From Oscillospiraceae bacterium (GTDB lineage: Bacteria > Bacillota > Clostridia > Oscillospirales > Oscillospiraceae), in the NCBI GenBank assembly GCA_016297855.1, contig JAEDFW010000012.1, forward strand, positions 1-23,082: 23,082 nucleotides of DNA, written 5' to 3'. The notes beneath the pieces were generated by a model that searched no databases, was not told the origin of the DNA, and saw only the letters and a program-made list of their open reading frames with translations. The stretch's first letter is position 1. The number at the start of each line of letters is the position of its first letter. Of the stretch, positions 13,963-21,163 are shown piece after piece. Position numbers and translations under genes: made by a program.

Positions 13963-14424
13963 ATGAGTTTTCGTATACTTTTTGTTTGCCACGGAAATAT
14001 CTGCCGTTCGGTGATGGCACAGTTTGTCCTGCAGGATTTGGTGCAAAAGCGTGGCCTTGCCGCGCAGTTTGCCATCGACTCCGCCGCAACCAGCCGCGAA
14101 GAACTGGGCAACGGCCCGCATTACGGTGTGCGGCAGAAGCTGCGCGAAGCTGGTGTTCCGGTGCTCTCGCACCGCGCGCGGCAGATTGTCCCGGCGGATT
14201 ATGACAGGCATGATCTGCTCATCGGCATGGACCGGGCGAATCTTTCCAATATGCGCCGTATGTTCGGCGGCGACCCAAAAGGAAAATGCACGCTGCTTCT
14301 GGACTGGACAGGGCGAGCAGGCGAAATCGCTGACCCGTGGTATACGGGCAACTTTGACGAAACCTACCGCGACGTTCTGGCCGGATGCACGGCGCTTCTG
14401 GATCAATTGGAAAAAACCGTATAA
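13963..14424 (+). CDS. Low-molecular-weight protein tyrosine phosphatase with element-supplied 5' end
   Basis: A 153-residue cytosolic phosphatase. The catalytic loop C-H-G-N-I-C-R (CX5R) lies at residues 9-15 in RILFVCHGNICRSVMAQF, and the general-acid motif DPWYTGNF near residue 123. The length matches the family, which removes phosphate from tyrosine residues, often in capsule or stress regulation; the arsenate reductase version has a different loop (VHNSCRSQ). The first ten codons lie in the third copy of the repeated start region; the body from about 13995 is GC-rich like the host. The gene therefore looks intact, but with its leader and first codons replaced by segment B. Confidence 0.9.
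   Translation: MSFRILFVCHGNICRSVMAQFVLQDLVQKRGLAAQFAIDSAATSREELGNGPHYGVRQKLREAGVPVLSHRARQIVPADYDRHDLLIGMDRANLSNMRRMFGGDPKGKCTLLLDWTGRAGEIADPWYTGNFDETYRDVLAGCTALLDQLEKTV
13972..13994 (+). repeat. att-like repeat 3 (right end of segment B)
   Basis: Third copy of the phosphatase start; TTTGTTTGCCACGG at 13981-13994 is the shared core, followed by host AAATATCTGCCG. It differs from copy 1 at three of 23 positions. Confidence 0.7.
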
Positions 14425-14426
14425 AT

Positions 14427-14458
14427 AGCCGTCCGCCGGATTGTTCCGGCGGACGGCT
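14427..14458. terminator. Bidirectional terminator between phosphatase and ABC exporter
   Basis: A perfect 14-bp stem, AGCCGTCCGCCGGA against TCCGGCGGACGGCT, around TTGT, placed between two convergent genes. Only a short TTT follows on the plus strand; on the minus strand TATTTAT follows. Confidence 0.85.
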
Positions 14459-14465
14459 TTGCATC

Positions 14466-16214
14466 TTATGACACAAGATTCTGCGTCCGGCAGAGATTGG
14501 CGTAGATGCCGTTTTTCTCGATCAGCTGCTCATGCGTACCCTGTTCTGCAATGCGCCCGTCGCTGATCACAAGGATGCGTCCGGCGGCGCGGATGGTAGA
14601 CAGCCGGTGCGCGATGATGAGCGTGGTGCGGTTTTTTGCCAGCTCGTCGAATGCGTGCTGGATTTTCGACTCGGTGAGCGAGTCGAGCGCCGACGTCGCT
14701 TCGTCGAGGATCAGGATCGGCGGGTTTTTCAGGAAAATGCGTGCGATGGAGATGCGCTGCTTCTGTCCGCCGGACAACAGCATCCCGCGCTCGCCGACGT
14801 AGGTGTCGAATTCATCCGGCATGGCCATGATATCGTCGTAAATCTCGGCGCGTTTGGCTGCGTCCACAATCTCGTCCATGGTCGCGTCGGGCTTTCCGTA
14901 GCGGATGTTCTCCAGGATCGAATCGGCGAACAGGAACACATCCTGCTGCACGATGCCGATGTTGCGGCGCAGGCTGTTCTGCGTCAGCTTGCGCACATCG
15001 CTTCCGTCGATACAGATCGCGCCCGAAGACACGTCGTAGAAACGCGGAATGAGCTGGCAGAGCGTACTCTTGCCGCCGCCGGAGGGACCGACCACGGCAA
15101 TGGTCTCGCCAGGCGCTACATGCAGGCTCACGTCGTGCAGCACGTCGAGCGTGCCGTCGTAGGCAAAGCTGACAAGGTTCACGTCGATCTCGCCGCGTAC
15201 GCCGGAAAGGTCCTTCGCGTCGGGCGCGTCCTGCAGCGCCGGTTCGGTGCGCATGATATCCATGAAGCGCTGCAGCCCGGCCATGCCGTTGGCGAACATT
15301 TCGGAGAAGTTGGCCAGCTTTCGGATGGGATTGACAAAGGTTGTGATGTAGAGCGTAAAGGTCAGAAGATCGACGTATTGCAGCCGTCCCTGCATGATGA
15401 GCAGGCCGCCGACCGTGATGATGGACACCGACAGAATGCTCACGAAAAATTCCATGACTGCCTGAAAAATGCCCATTTCCTTATGGAACGCACGCTTGGA
15501 GGTCTTGTATTCGGCGTTGGAGCGGCGGAATTTATCCTCCTCGAGATGTTCGTTGGCAAAGGCCTTGGCCGTGCGCATACCGGACAAACTTGACTCAATA
15601 TCGGCGTTGATCACGCCGGTTTTCTGCTTGACCCGGCGGGAGGCCGCGCCCATCGCGCGACGGCGCGACATGACAAGCGCAAGGAAAATGGGAATGATGA
15701 AGCACACCACCAGCGCCAGCCGCCACTCAATGCTGAACATCACGACAAGCGCGCCCGCGATGGTGACAAGCGAGATGAAAAGATCCTCCGGGCCATGGTG
15801 GGCAAGCTCAGTGATCTCAAACAGATCGCTGGTCAGTCGGCTCATCAGCTGTCCCGTGCGGTTGTGGTCAAAAAAGTCGAAGCCCAGCTCCTGCATGTGC
15901 GTAAAGAGCGTTTCGCGGATGTCGGCCTCGACGCGAATACCGAACGTGTGCCCCCACAGGCAGATCACATAGTAGAGCAGCGACCGTATCACATACGCCA
16001 GCGTCACGACACCCATCACAATGAAAAATGCCGTATACGCCTTGTCAGGCAGCAGGTCGTACATCGCCTTGCGCGAGACGAGCGGGTAAAGCAGATCAAC
16101 CGCAGCCACTGCGAACGCGCAGAGCATATCCAGCGCGAAGAGCTTCCGGTGCGGTCTGAAGAAAGACAAAAACACGGAAAGCGTACTCTTTTTCTGATAA
16201 TTTTTTGTCGTCAT
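14466..16214 (-). CDS. ABC exporter half-transporter (membrane domain plus ATPase, MsbA/LmrA type)
   Basis: A 582-residue fusion. The first 310 residues hold about six hydrophobic helices of the type I exporter domain. The ATPase part has Walker A VGPSGGGKSTL, Q-loop IGIVQQDVFLF, signature LLSGGQKQRISIAR, Walker B ILILDEATSALD and the switch histidine in IAHRLST. All catalytic elements are present. It would work as a homodimer, or with a partner not seen here, exporting a lipid, peptide or drug; the substrate cannot be read. It is transcribed alone from a clear promoter and ends at the shared terminator after the phosphatase. Confidence 0.93.
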   Translation of the reverse strand: MTTKNYQKKSTLSVFLSFFRPHRKLFALDMLCAFAVAAVDLLYPLVSRKAMYDLLPDKAYTAFFIVMGVVTLAYVIRSLLYYVICLWGHTFGIRVEADIRETLFTHMQELGFDFFDHNRTGQLMSRLTSDLFEITELAHHGPEDLFISLVTIAGALVVMFSIEWRLALVVCFIIPIFLALVMSRRRAMGAASRRVKQKTGVINADIESSLSGMRTAKAFANEHLEEDKFRRSNAEYKTSKRAFHKEMGIFQAVMEFFVSILSVSIITVGGLLIMQGRLQYVDLLTFTLYITTFVNPIRKLANFSEMFANGMAGLQRFMDIMRTEPALQDAPDAKDLSGVRGEIDVNLVSFAYDGTLDVLHDVSLHVAPGETIAVVGPSGGGKSTLCQLIPRFYDVSSGAICIDGSDVRKLTQNSLRRNIGIVQQDVFLFADSILENIRYGKPDATMDEIVDAAKRAEIYDDIMAMPDEFDTYVGERGMLLSGGQKQRISIARIFLKNPPILILDEATSALDSLTESKIQHAFDELAKNRTTLIIAHRLSTIRAAGRILVISDGRIAEQGTHEQLIEKNGIYANLCRTQNLVS

Positions 16215-16245
16215 GGAAATTACCCCATATCAATAATTCGGCTCT

Positions 16246-16274
16246 ATTATACCGTTTTTATGCAGAAAATGCAA
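16246..16274 (-). promoter_or_regulatory. Promoter of the ABC exporter
   Basis: On the minus strand TTGCAT (16274-16269), 17 bases, TATAAT (16251-16246), about 35 bp before the ATG. Confidence 0.75.
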
Positions 16275-16284
16275 GCAGCTGCGG

Positions 16285-16313
16285 TTGCGCTGCATGCCGG
16301 GGCATGGTATGAT
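16285..16313 (+). promoter_or_regulatory. Promoter of the pseudouridine synthase - methyltransferase pair
   Basis: TTGCGC (16285-16290), 17 bases, TATGAT (16308-16313), 24 bp before the chosen ATG. Its position argues against longer upstream starts of that gene. Confidence 0.65.
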
Positions 16314-16337
16314 ACGCGCAGAAGGGTGGGCAGGCAC

Positions 16338-16997
16338 ATGCTTGAGATCATTTTTGAAGACGCGCAGCTTGCCGTCTGTGTCAAACCGGCAGGAACGGCC
16401 GCACAGGGCGAAGCGCCAAACGCGATGCCGCAGCAGCTGGCCGCGCAGCTTGGCTGCACGGAGATCTTTCCGGTGCACCGGCTCGACCAGATTGTCGGCG
16501 GCGTGATGGTCTATGCAAAAACGCAGCTTGCTGCCGCAGCCTTGTCGCAGCAGCTGCAGACCGGCGCGTTCAAAAAGGAATATCTGGCCGTTCTGCGCGG
16601 CACACCGGAACAGGAGGAAGATACGCTGTGTGATGTTCTGTATCACGACCGCGTGAAAAACAAGACGTTTGTTGTGAAGAAAAAACGGCCCGGGGCGCGG
16701 CAGGCGCGTCTGGCGTATGCGCTCTGCCAGAGCGCACCTGACGGCGCAGACGTGCGTTCGCTTGTGCGCGTGCAGCTTTTTACCGGCCGCACACACCAGA
16801 TCCGTGTGCAGTTTGCCTCCAGAAAGCTTCCGCTTCTGGGCGATGGGAAATACGGCGGCAGCGACAACCGCTGTTCGTGCGCGCTCTGGTCGTACCGGCT
16901 TCGGTTTCGTCACCCGCAAACCGGCCGGGAAATGGCGTTTGTGCACCTTCCACCGGATGCTTTCCCCTGGGATCTGTTTTCCAAGGAGGGGCTGTGA
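16338..16997 (+). CDS. RluA-family RNA pseudouridine synthase, short form
   Basis: 219 residues. The frame is open far upstream, but I choose the ATG at 16338: it follows the promoter, has a GGGTGGGCAGG site and gives MLEIIFEDAQLAVCVKPAGT, the standard start of S4-less RluA enzymes. The catalytic aspartate is in PVHRLDQIVGG; most relatives have a Thr-x-Gly after it, here Val-Gly-Gly. Later motifs FTGRTHQIRVQFAS and LLGDGKYGG are typical. It converts uridine to pseudouridine in rRNA or tRNA; the target base is unknown. Its TGA overlaps the next ATG by one base. Confidence 0.88.
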   Translation: MLEIIFEDAQLAVCVKPAGTAAQGEAPNAMPQQLAAQLGCTEIFPVHRLDQIVGGVMVYAKTQLAAAALSQQLQTGAFKKEYLAVLRGTPEQEEDTLCDVLYHDRVKNKTFVVKKKRPGARQARLAYALCQSAPDGADVRSLVRVQLFTGRTHQIRVQFASRKLPLLGDGKYGGSDNRCSCALWSYRLRFRHPQTGREMAFVHLPPDAFPWDLFSKEGL

Positions 16998-17440
16998 TGG
17001 CGATAGAATACATGACGCTGCCCACATACACGCTCGAGATCACGGCTGACGAACAAGCCGTGACCGGTGTGCGCCGGGTGGACGAAGCCGGCCCGGCGCA
17101 TCCGAATGCATTGACGCGCAGGGCAGCAGACGCAATCTCGGCATACCTCGCGGGCGGCGCTCTTGCCGGACTGCCGCTGCAACCAGCGGGCACGGCGTTT
17201 GAGCAGGCGGTATGGCAGGCGCTGCGGCAGATCCCGTATGGCCAGACGCGCTGCTACGCGGACATTGCCGCCGCTGTCGGAAAGCCCACAGCCACGCGCG
17301 CCGTTGGCCGGGCGATTGGCAAAAACCCCATTCTGCTTTTTATCCCTTGCCACCGCGTGATCGGCAGAGACGGCAGCCTCACGGGCTTTTCCGCAGGATT
17401 GGATCTCAAACGGTTCCTGCTGGAATTGGAGCATCAATAA
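16997..17440 (+). CDS. ogt: Methylated-DNA--protein-cysteine S-methyltransferase
   Basis: 147 residues. The active-site motif is IPCHRVIGRDG, with the methyl-accepting cysteine, preceded by the DNA-binding region FEQAVWQALRQIPYGQTRCY and AVGRAIGKNP. It repairs O6-alkylguanine by irreversible transfer to its own cysteine. The start, ATGGCGATAG, has AAGGAGGGG upstream and overlaps the stop of the pseudouridine synthase (TGATG), so the two are co-translated. The N-terminal domain is short, as in many Ogt-type proteins. It ends at a strong bidirectional terminator. Confidence 0.92.
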   Translation: MAIEYMTLPTYTLEITADEQAVTGVRRVDEAGPAHPNALTRRAADAISAYLAGGALAGLPLQPAGTAFEQAVWQALRQIPYGQTRCYADIAAAVGKPTATRAVGRAIGKNPILLFIPCHRVIGRDGSLTGFSAGLDLKRFLLELEHQ

Positions 17441-17477
17441 AACCTGCCCGGAAAGCAGCGCTTTCCGGGCAGGTTTT
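17439..17477. terminator. Bidirectional terminator between ogt and the DUF2148 gene
   Basis: A perfect 17-bp stem (17439-17455 with 17461-17477), A-run on one side and T-run on the other, loop CAGCG. It serves both convergent units. Confidence 0.93.
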
Positions 17478-17480
17478 CAC

Positions 17481-18050
17481 TTATTCCAGTCCTGCAGCTT
17501 GTTTCCAGGTTGCAGCTTTGCGGTCGAAGAACGGGCTTTTTCCCGTGATGCTGATGGGAATGCCATGCCAGATGATATCGCCTTCCAGATAGTGCATCTC
17601 TTCGGCTGCCTTCCCGGCAGAGAACAAAATGCGGTTGTCCACATGCAGCGCAGCTGCCTGCGCCACGGCGGACGAAATCGCAATGCCCAGATCCATCGGC
17701 GCGAACACGCAGTTGGCGCCTGCCTTGCGGCATTCTGCGCAAGAGGCAAAGCCGCACATCGAGCAGTAGGGAAGTCCGTACCACGCGCGCTTTACACCAA
17801 TCATCACCACGGCCTGCGCCTGCAGCAGGTTTACCGCATCGCGGAAAAAGTGCCCCTCGGGGCCTCCGAATTCCCGTTGTCCAATTTCTTTCATCTTCTC
17901 GCTCAGCCTTACGATATCCTCGCCCGTCAGCACCAGCGTGACAATGTTGTCCATGCCCTTGGCCTTGGGTGCGGTGCGCGCGCTGGCGCACATCATGGCA
18001 GCCGCCTGCAAAACGGCGGTCTGTTCCATTTCTGCCGAAGAATAGACCAT
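17481..18050 (-). CDS. Ferredoxin-like DUF2148 protein
   Basis: 189 residues. The central part has five closely spaced cysteines, C-x2-C-x4-C-x2-C-x6-C (in CSMCGFASCAEC and GANC), the hallmark of DUF2148 and suggestive of an iron-sulfur cluster. The start resembles family members (AVLQAAAMMCASARTAPKAK), as does the stretch RRNA-unrelated GIAISSAVAQAAALHVDNRI, which recalls nitroreductase-like folds. The function is not established; many anaerobes have it. It follows the M42 peptidase gene by 46 bp on the same strand, likely one operon. Confidence 0.85.
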   Translation of the reverse strand: MVYSSAEMEQTAVLQAAAMMCASARTAPKAKGMDNIVTLVLTGEDIVRLSEKMKEIGQREFGGPEGHFFRDAVNLLQAQAVVMIGVKRAWYGLPYCSMCGFASCAECRKAGANCVFAPMDLGIAISSAVAQAAALHVDNRILFSAGKAAEEMHYLEGDIIWHGIPISITGKSPFFDRKAATWKQAAGLE

Positions 18051-18096
18051 AATGACTCCTCCTGTCGGTATGTTGTATGTTTCCTCTGCGCCCGGC

Positions 18097-19137
18097 TCAG
18101 ATATCCAAAACGTAGGCCAGCAGCAAATTCATGGTGTTTTTCAGACCTTCGATATGCGTGCGCTCCACGCCGTGGCTGCAATACACGGCCATGCCGAATG
18201 CAGCTGCGCGCAGATCGTTGCCCGCGCGCATCGCGGCCGAGCCGTCGGTGCCGTAGCGGTAGAAAATATCCACTGCATAGTCGCATCCGGCCTTCTTTGC
18301 GTACTCGACCAGCCTCGTGGTCAGCGCAAAGTCGTAAGGTGTAGCGTTGTCCTTGGCGCAGATGCTCACGGCGTATTCGTTCCCGTCGTAGTCCGGGCCG
18401 ATCAGGCCAATATCCAGCGCCACATATTCCGACACGCCTTCCGGCACAAACGTGCCGCCGATGCCGATTTCTTCATAGTACGGGATGGCGATTACGGTGC
18501 GGTATTTGGGCTTGAGCTGGTGCTCAAAGAGATACTTGAGCATCGTAAAGCAGCACGCGACGGCTGCCTTATCGTCGATATAACGGGATTTGAGGTAGCC
18601 GTTCTGCGTGACCTGGCAGCGCGGCTCGGCGCTGACAAAGTCGCCGTGGCGGATGCCGAGCGCGTAGACGTCGTCCTTCGAGCGAACCTTCTCATCGAGC
18701 AGGATCATCATTGTATTCTCATTGCGCTCCAGCGTTCTCGCGTCGTCAAACACATGTACGGAATGCGACTGGCAGGCGAAAAGGCCCGTATAGCTGCGGC
18801 CGTGGCGCGTATGGACGGTGACGGTTTCTCCTTCCAGACTGCCGAAATTCACGCCGCCGAGCGCCCGCACGCGGATCATGCCGTCCGCGTCCACGGTGCG
18901 CACCATCATGCCGATGGTATCGGCATGCGCACCGAGCATGACGGTCTTGCTGTTATCCTGCCCGTCCAGCGTGATGTAGGCGGTGCTTTTGCTGTCATAG
19001 TGTACCGCCTGGCCGAACATGGCGGCGTAGCGCTCAAGCACCGGGTTCAGAAGCACCGGATAGCCCACCGGGCTGGGCGTCTGCACGATCTCGCGGAAGC
19101 AGTCCAGCAGAAACTGTTCGTCAATGGAAAAACGCAT
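18097..19137 (-). CDS. M42-family metallopeptidase (glutamyl aminopeptidase-like)
   Basis: 346 residues. Metal-binding and catalytic residues expected for M42 are visible: His in MLGAHADTIGMMV, Asp in YIDDKAAVA, the Glu pair in PYYEEIGIGG, Asp in ALDIGLIGPDY, and the last His in YCSHGVERTH. The enzymes are large cytosolic complexes that trim amino-terminal residues from peptides; some act as endoglucanases. A GGAGG site precedes the ATG. It is the first gene of a two-gene operon with the DUF2148 protein. Confidence 0.9.
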   Translation of the reverse strand: MRFSIDEQFLLDCFREIVQTPSPVGYPVLLNPVLERYAAMFGQAVHYDSKSTAYITLDGQDNSKTVMLGAHADTIGMMVRTVDADGMIRVRALGGVNFGSLEGETVTVHTRHGRSYTGLFACQSHSVHVFDDARTLERNENTMMILLDEKVRSKDDVYALGIRHGDFVSAEPRCQVTQNGYLKSRYIDDKAAVACCFTMLKYLFEHQLKPKYRTVIAIPYYEEIGIGGTFVPEGVSEYVALDIGLIGPDYDGNEYAVSICAKDNATPYDFALTTRLVEYAKKAGCDYAVDIFYRYGTDGSAAMRAGNDLRAAAFGMAVYCSHGVERTHIEGLKNTMNLLLAYVLDI

Positions 19138-19166
19138 TGTGATTCCTCCTATCTTTTTCTGGGCCT

Positions 19167-19195
19167 ATGGTAGCACGTTTGCCGGGCGCGCGCAA
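19167..19195 (-). promoter_or_regulatory. Promoter of the M42 - DUF2148 operon
   Basis: On the minus strand TTGCGC (19195-19190), 17 bases, TACCAT (19172-19167), about 30 bp before the ATG. The match is moderate. Confidence 0.5.
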
Positions 19196-19219
19196 GAGAA
19201 GAAACCCTGTGGAAAACAG

Positions 19220-19248
19220 TTGTACGGCGGGAAAAATTGTGCTAGAAT
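19220..19248 (+). promoter_or_regulatory. Promoter of the amidohydrolase - kinase - isomerase run
   Basis: TTGTAC (19220-19225), 17 bases, TAGAAT (19243-19248). It leaves a 5' leader of about 55 bases before the ATG at 19309. Confidence 0.65.
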
Positions 19249-19308
19249 GAGTAACCGGCCGGGCATATCAGGCCCGGACCGATCTTTTCCAGTAAGCGAG
19301 GCTATTGC

Positions 19309-20112
19309 ATGAAAGTAGCAGATTTCCACGCACACATTTTCCCCGATAAGCTGGCCGACAAGGCCGCAGGCTCGATCGGCAATTTTTATGGTGTTAAGAT
19401 TGAACGCACGGCCAGCGTCGATGTGCTGGTGGCCGAAGAGACCAAGGCGGGCGTAAGCCGCTGTGTGGTCAGCAACTCCGCCGTCACGCCAAAACAGGTA
19501 CATAACATCAACAATTTTATCTCCGGGGCCATCACCGCGCATCCGAATTTCATCGGCTTCGGCTCTATCTTTCCCGGTATGGACGGCTTTGAAGAAGAGC
19601 TCGACCGAATGCTCGAGCTGGGGCTTCGCGGGGTAAAAATCCATCCGGATTTTCAGAAGCTGGCCATTGACGACCCTTCCGCCATCGAGACCTATCGCGC
19701 CATAGCGCGCCGGGGAATGCCGGTTCTGTTCCATATGGGCGATTTCCGGTACGACTTTTCGTCTCCCGAGCGGCTGACAAATCTGCTGCGCAAGGTGCCG
19801 GACCTGCAGGTCATCGCCGCGCACTTCGGCGCCTGGGGCGCGTGGGAGCAGTCGCTTTCGCATCCGCAGCCGGAGAACGTGCTCTACGACACGTCGAGCT
19901 CTCTTGGTATGACCGATCACGATATGATCATGCGCTTGTTCGATAAGCTGGGTACAGAGCGTTTCCTCTTTGGCTCCGATTTCCCAATGTGGTCGCCGAA
20001 GGAAGAGCTTGAGCGGTTTTTGGCACTTGGCTTCGACGATGCGACGAATGAGACCATCCTGTATGGAAATTTCATGAAACTCTTTGGCCTTTCTGACGCG
20101 GACGGTACTTGA
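19309..20112 (+). CDS. Amidohydrolase-2 family metal-dependent hydrolase
   Basis: A 267-residue TIM-barrel hydrolase. The metal-site pattern is clear: HxH in DFHAHIFPD at the start, the segment GVKIHPDFQ, His in VLFHMGDF, His in VIAAHFGAWG, and the late Asp in FLFGSDFPMW. The family includes decarboxylases and lactonases, so the substrate is open. The gene precedes a ROK sugar kinase by 55 bp on the same strand, perhaps in one transcript. Confidence 0.88.
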   Translation: MKVADFHAHIFPDKLADKAAGSIGNFYGVKIERTASVDVLVAEETKAGVSRCVVSNSAVTPKQVHNINNFISGAITAHPNFIGFGSIFPGMDGFEEELDRMLELGLRGVKIHPDFQKLAIDDPSAIETYRAIARRGMPVLFHMGDFRYDFSSPERLTNLLRKVPDLQVIAAHFGAWGAWEQSLSHPQPENVLYDTSSSLGMTDHDMIMRLFDKLGTERFLFGSDFPMWSPKEELERFLALGFDDATNETILYGNFMKLFGLSDADGT

Positions 20113-20167
20113 CGCGGCGCAGATGCAGAGGGATAATAACAAAAGAATGACACAGGAGGAATGTTCC

Positions 20168-21118
20168 ATGTATCAGATTGGCGTTGATATCGGCGGCACG
20201 AACATCAAAATCGGCCTTGTCGATGAACAACTTGAGATCGTTGCGCGCAGCAGCATCCCCTTCCCGCAGGCGGCGGGTGAGGTCGTGGCGGACAAACTGG
20301 CCGAAGCGATCCGCGCGCTGCTGGCCGAAGCGGGTGTGACCGAGCAGCAGCTGGAGTCCATCGGCATCGTGATTCCCGGAAGTATCGACCCTTCGGGAAA
20401 AACCATCATCGACGCGTACAATCTGGGCTTCCACGGCGTGTCGTTCCAGCCCATGATGGCCGGGCGCTTTCCCAAAACGCCGGTCTATATGGCAAACGAT
20501 GCCAACGGCGCGGCGCTTGCCGAGCTCTATAAGGGCGCGTTCGTCGGCTGTAAGACGGCGGTACTTTTCACACTCGGCACGGGCCTTGGCGGCGGCATTA
20601 TCCTCAACGGCAGGATGTTCAACGGCGGCCTCAATCAGGGCGTCGAGCTGGGACACGCGTACCTGGTCGACGGCGGCGAGGCCTGCACCTGCGGCAACCA
20701 CGGCTGCATGGAAGCGTATTGTTCTGCTACGGGTCTGGCGCGTGACGGCCGGACAGCCATGCTGGCGCATCCCGAGAGCATGCTGGCCAAAATGAGCGGC
20801 GGAGATGAAACGCGCGTCGATGCGCGCCTCGTCATCGACTGCGCCAAAGCCGGCGATGAGACGGCAAAGGCGGTCTTTGACGCATATCTGGGCCGCCTCA
20901 GCTCGGCCTGCGCGTCAATATTCAATATTCTGGACCCAGAGGTGCTTGCCATCGGCGGCGGTGTATGCGGCGCAGGCGATTTCCTGTTTGAGCCGCTGCA
21001 GCAGCTGGTTACCGATAAATGTTTCTATAAAACGCGCGGCAAGCTGGTGCCCGCTGTAATGGGCAACGACGCGGGCGTGATCGGCGCGGCCATGCTGCGC
21101 CGGGACGCCGAGCAGTGA
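20168..21118 (+). CDS. ROK-family sugar kinase, probable glucokinase
   Basis: 316 residues. The phosphate-binding start IGVDIGGTNIKIG, the second loop LGTGLGGGIILNG and the ROK zinc motif H-x-n-CTCGNHGCMEA are all present. There is no helix-turn-helix, so it is an enzyme, unlike the ROK regulator at 3747. Phosphorylation of glucose is likely because the next gene is glucose-6-phosphate isomerase, but other hexoses are possible. I chose the ATG at 20168, with AGGAGG at 20154-20159; the ATG at 20161 is too close to that site. Confidence 0.9.
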   Translation: MYQIGVDIGGTNIKIGLVDEQLEIVARSSIPFPQAAGEVVADKLAEAIRALLAEAGVTEQQLESIGIVIPGSIDPSGKTIIDAYNLGFHGVSFQPMMAGRFPKTPVYMANDANGAALAELYKGAFVGCKTAVLFTLGTGLGGGIILNGRMFNGGLNQGVELGHAYLVDGGEACTCGNHGCMEAYCSATGLARDGRTAMLAHPESMLAKMSGGDETRVDARLVIDCAKAGDETAKAVFDAYLGRLSSACASIFNILDPEVLAIGGGVCGAGDFLFEPLQQLVTDKCFYKTRGKLVPAVMGNDAGVIGAAMLRRDAEQ

Positions 21119-21163
21119 CGCGTTTCAATTGTTTTTGAAAAAAGTACATGGGAGGATTTCGAT

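Larger units (their letters stand above)
11934..13994 (+). mobile_element. Integrated segment B: DUF6809 remnant plus AAA/DUF4143 ATPase
   Basis: About 2.06 kb between the second and third phosphatase-start repeats. Order: left end rich in core-like inverted repeats (11970-12226), tail of a DUF6809 gene, terminator, promoter and ATPase gene, then a 300-bp right end with tandem TTTTGACTACG repeats and a new phosphatase start at 13963. The order remnant - terminator - cargo - phosphatase start mirrors segment A. Its composition is more AT-rich than the host. No recombinase is present. Confidence 0.65.

Noticed and set aside
15795..16337. Long upstream extension of the pseudouridine synthase frame
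   Set aside because: It overlaps the ABC exporter in antisense, and the promoter at 16285-16313 lies within it. The family start fits the ATG at 16338.
19165..20169. A 334-codon minus-strand frame
   Set aside because: It lies opposite the amidohydrolase, whose metal motifs and promoter are clear. The antisense product has no recognisable domain.
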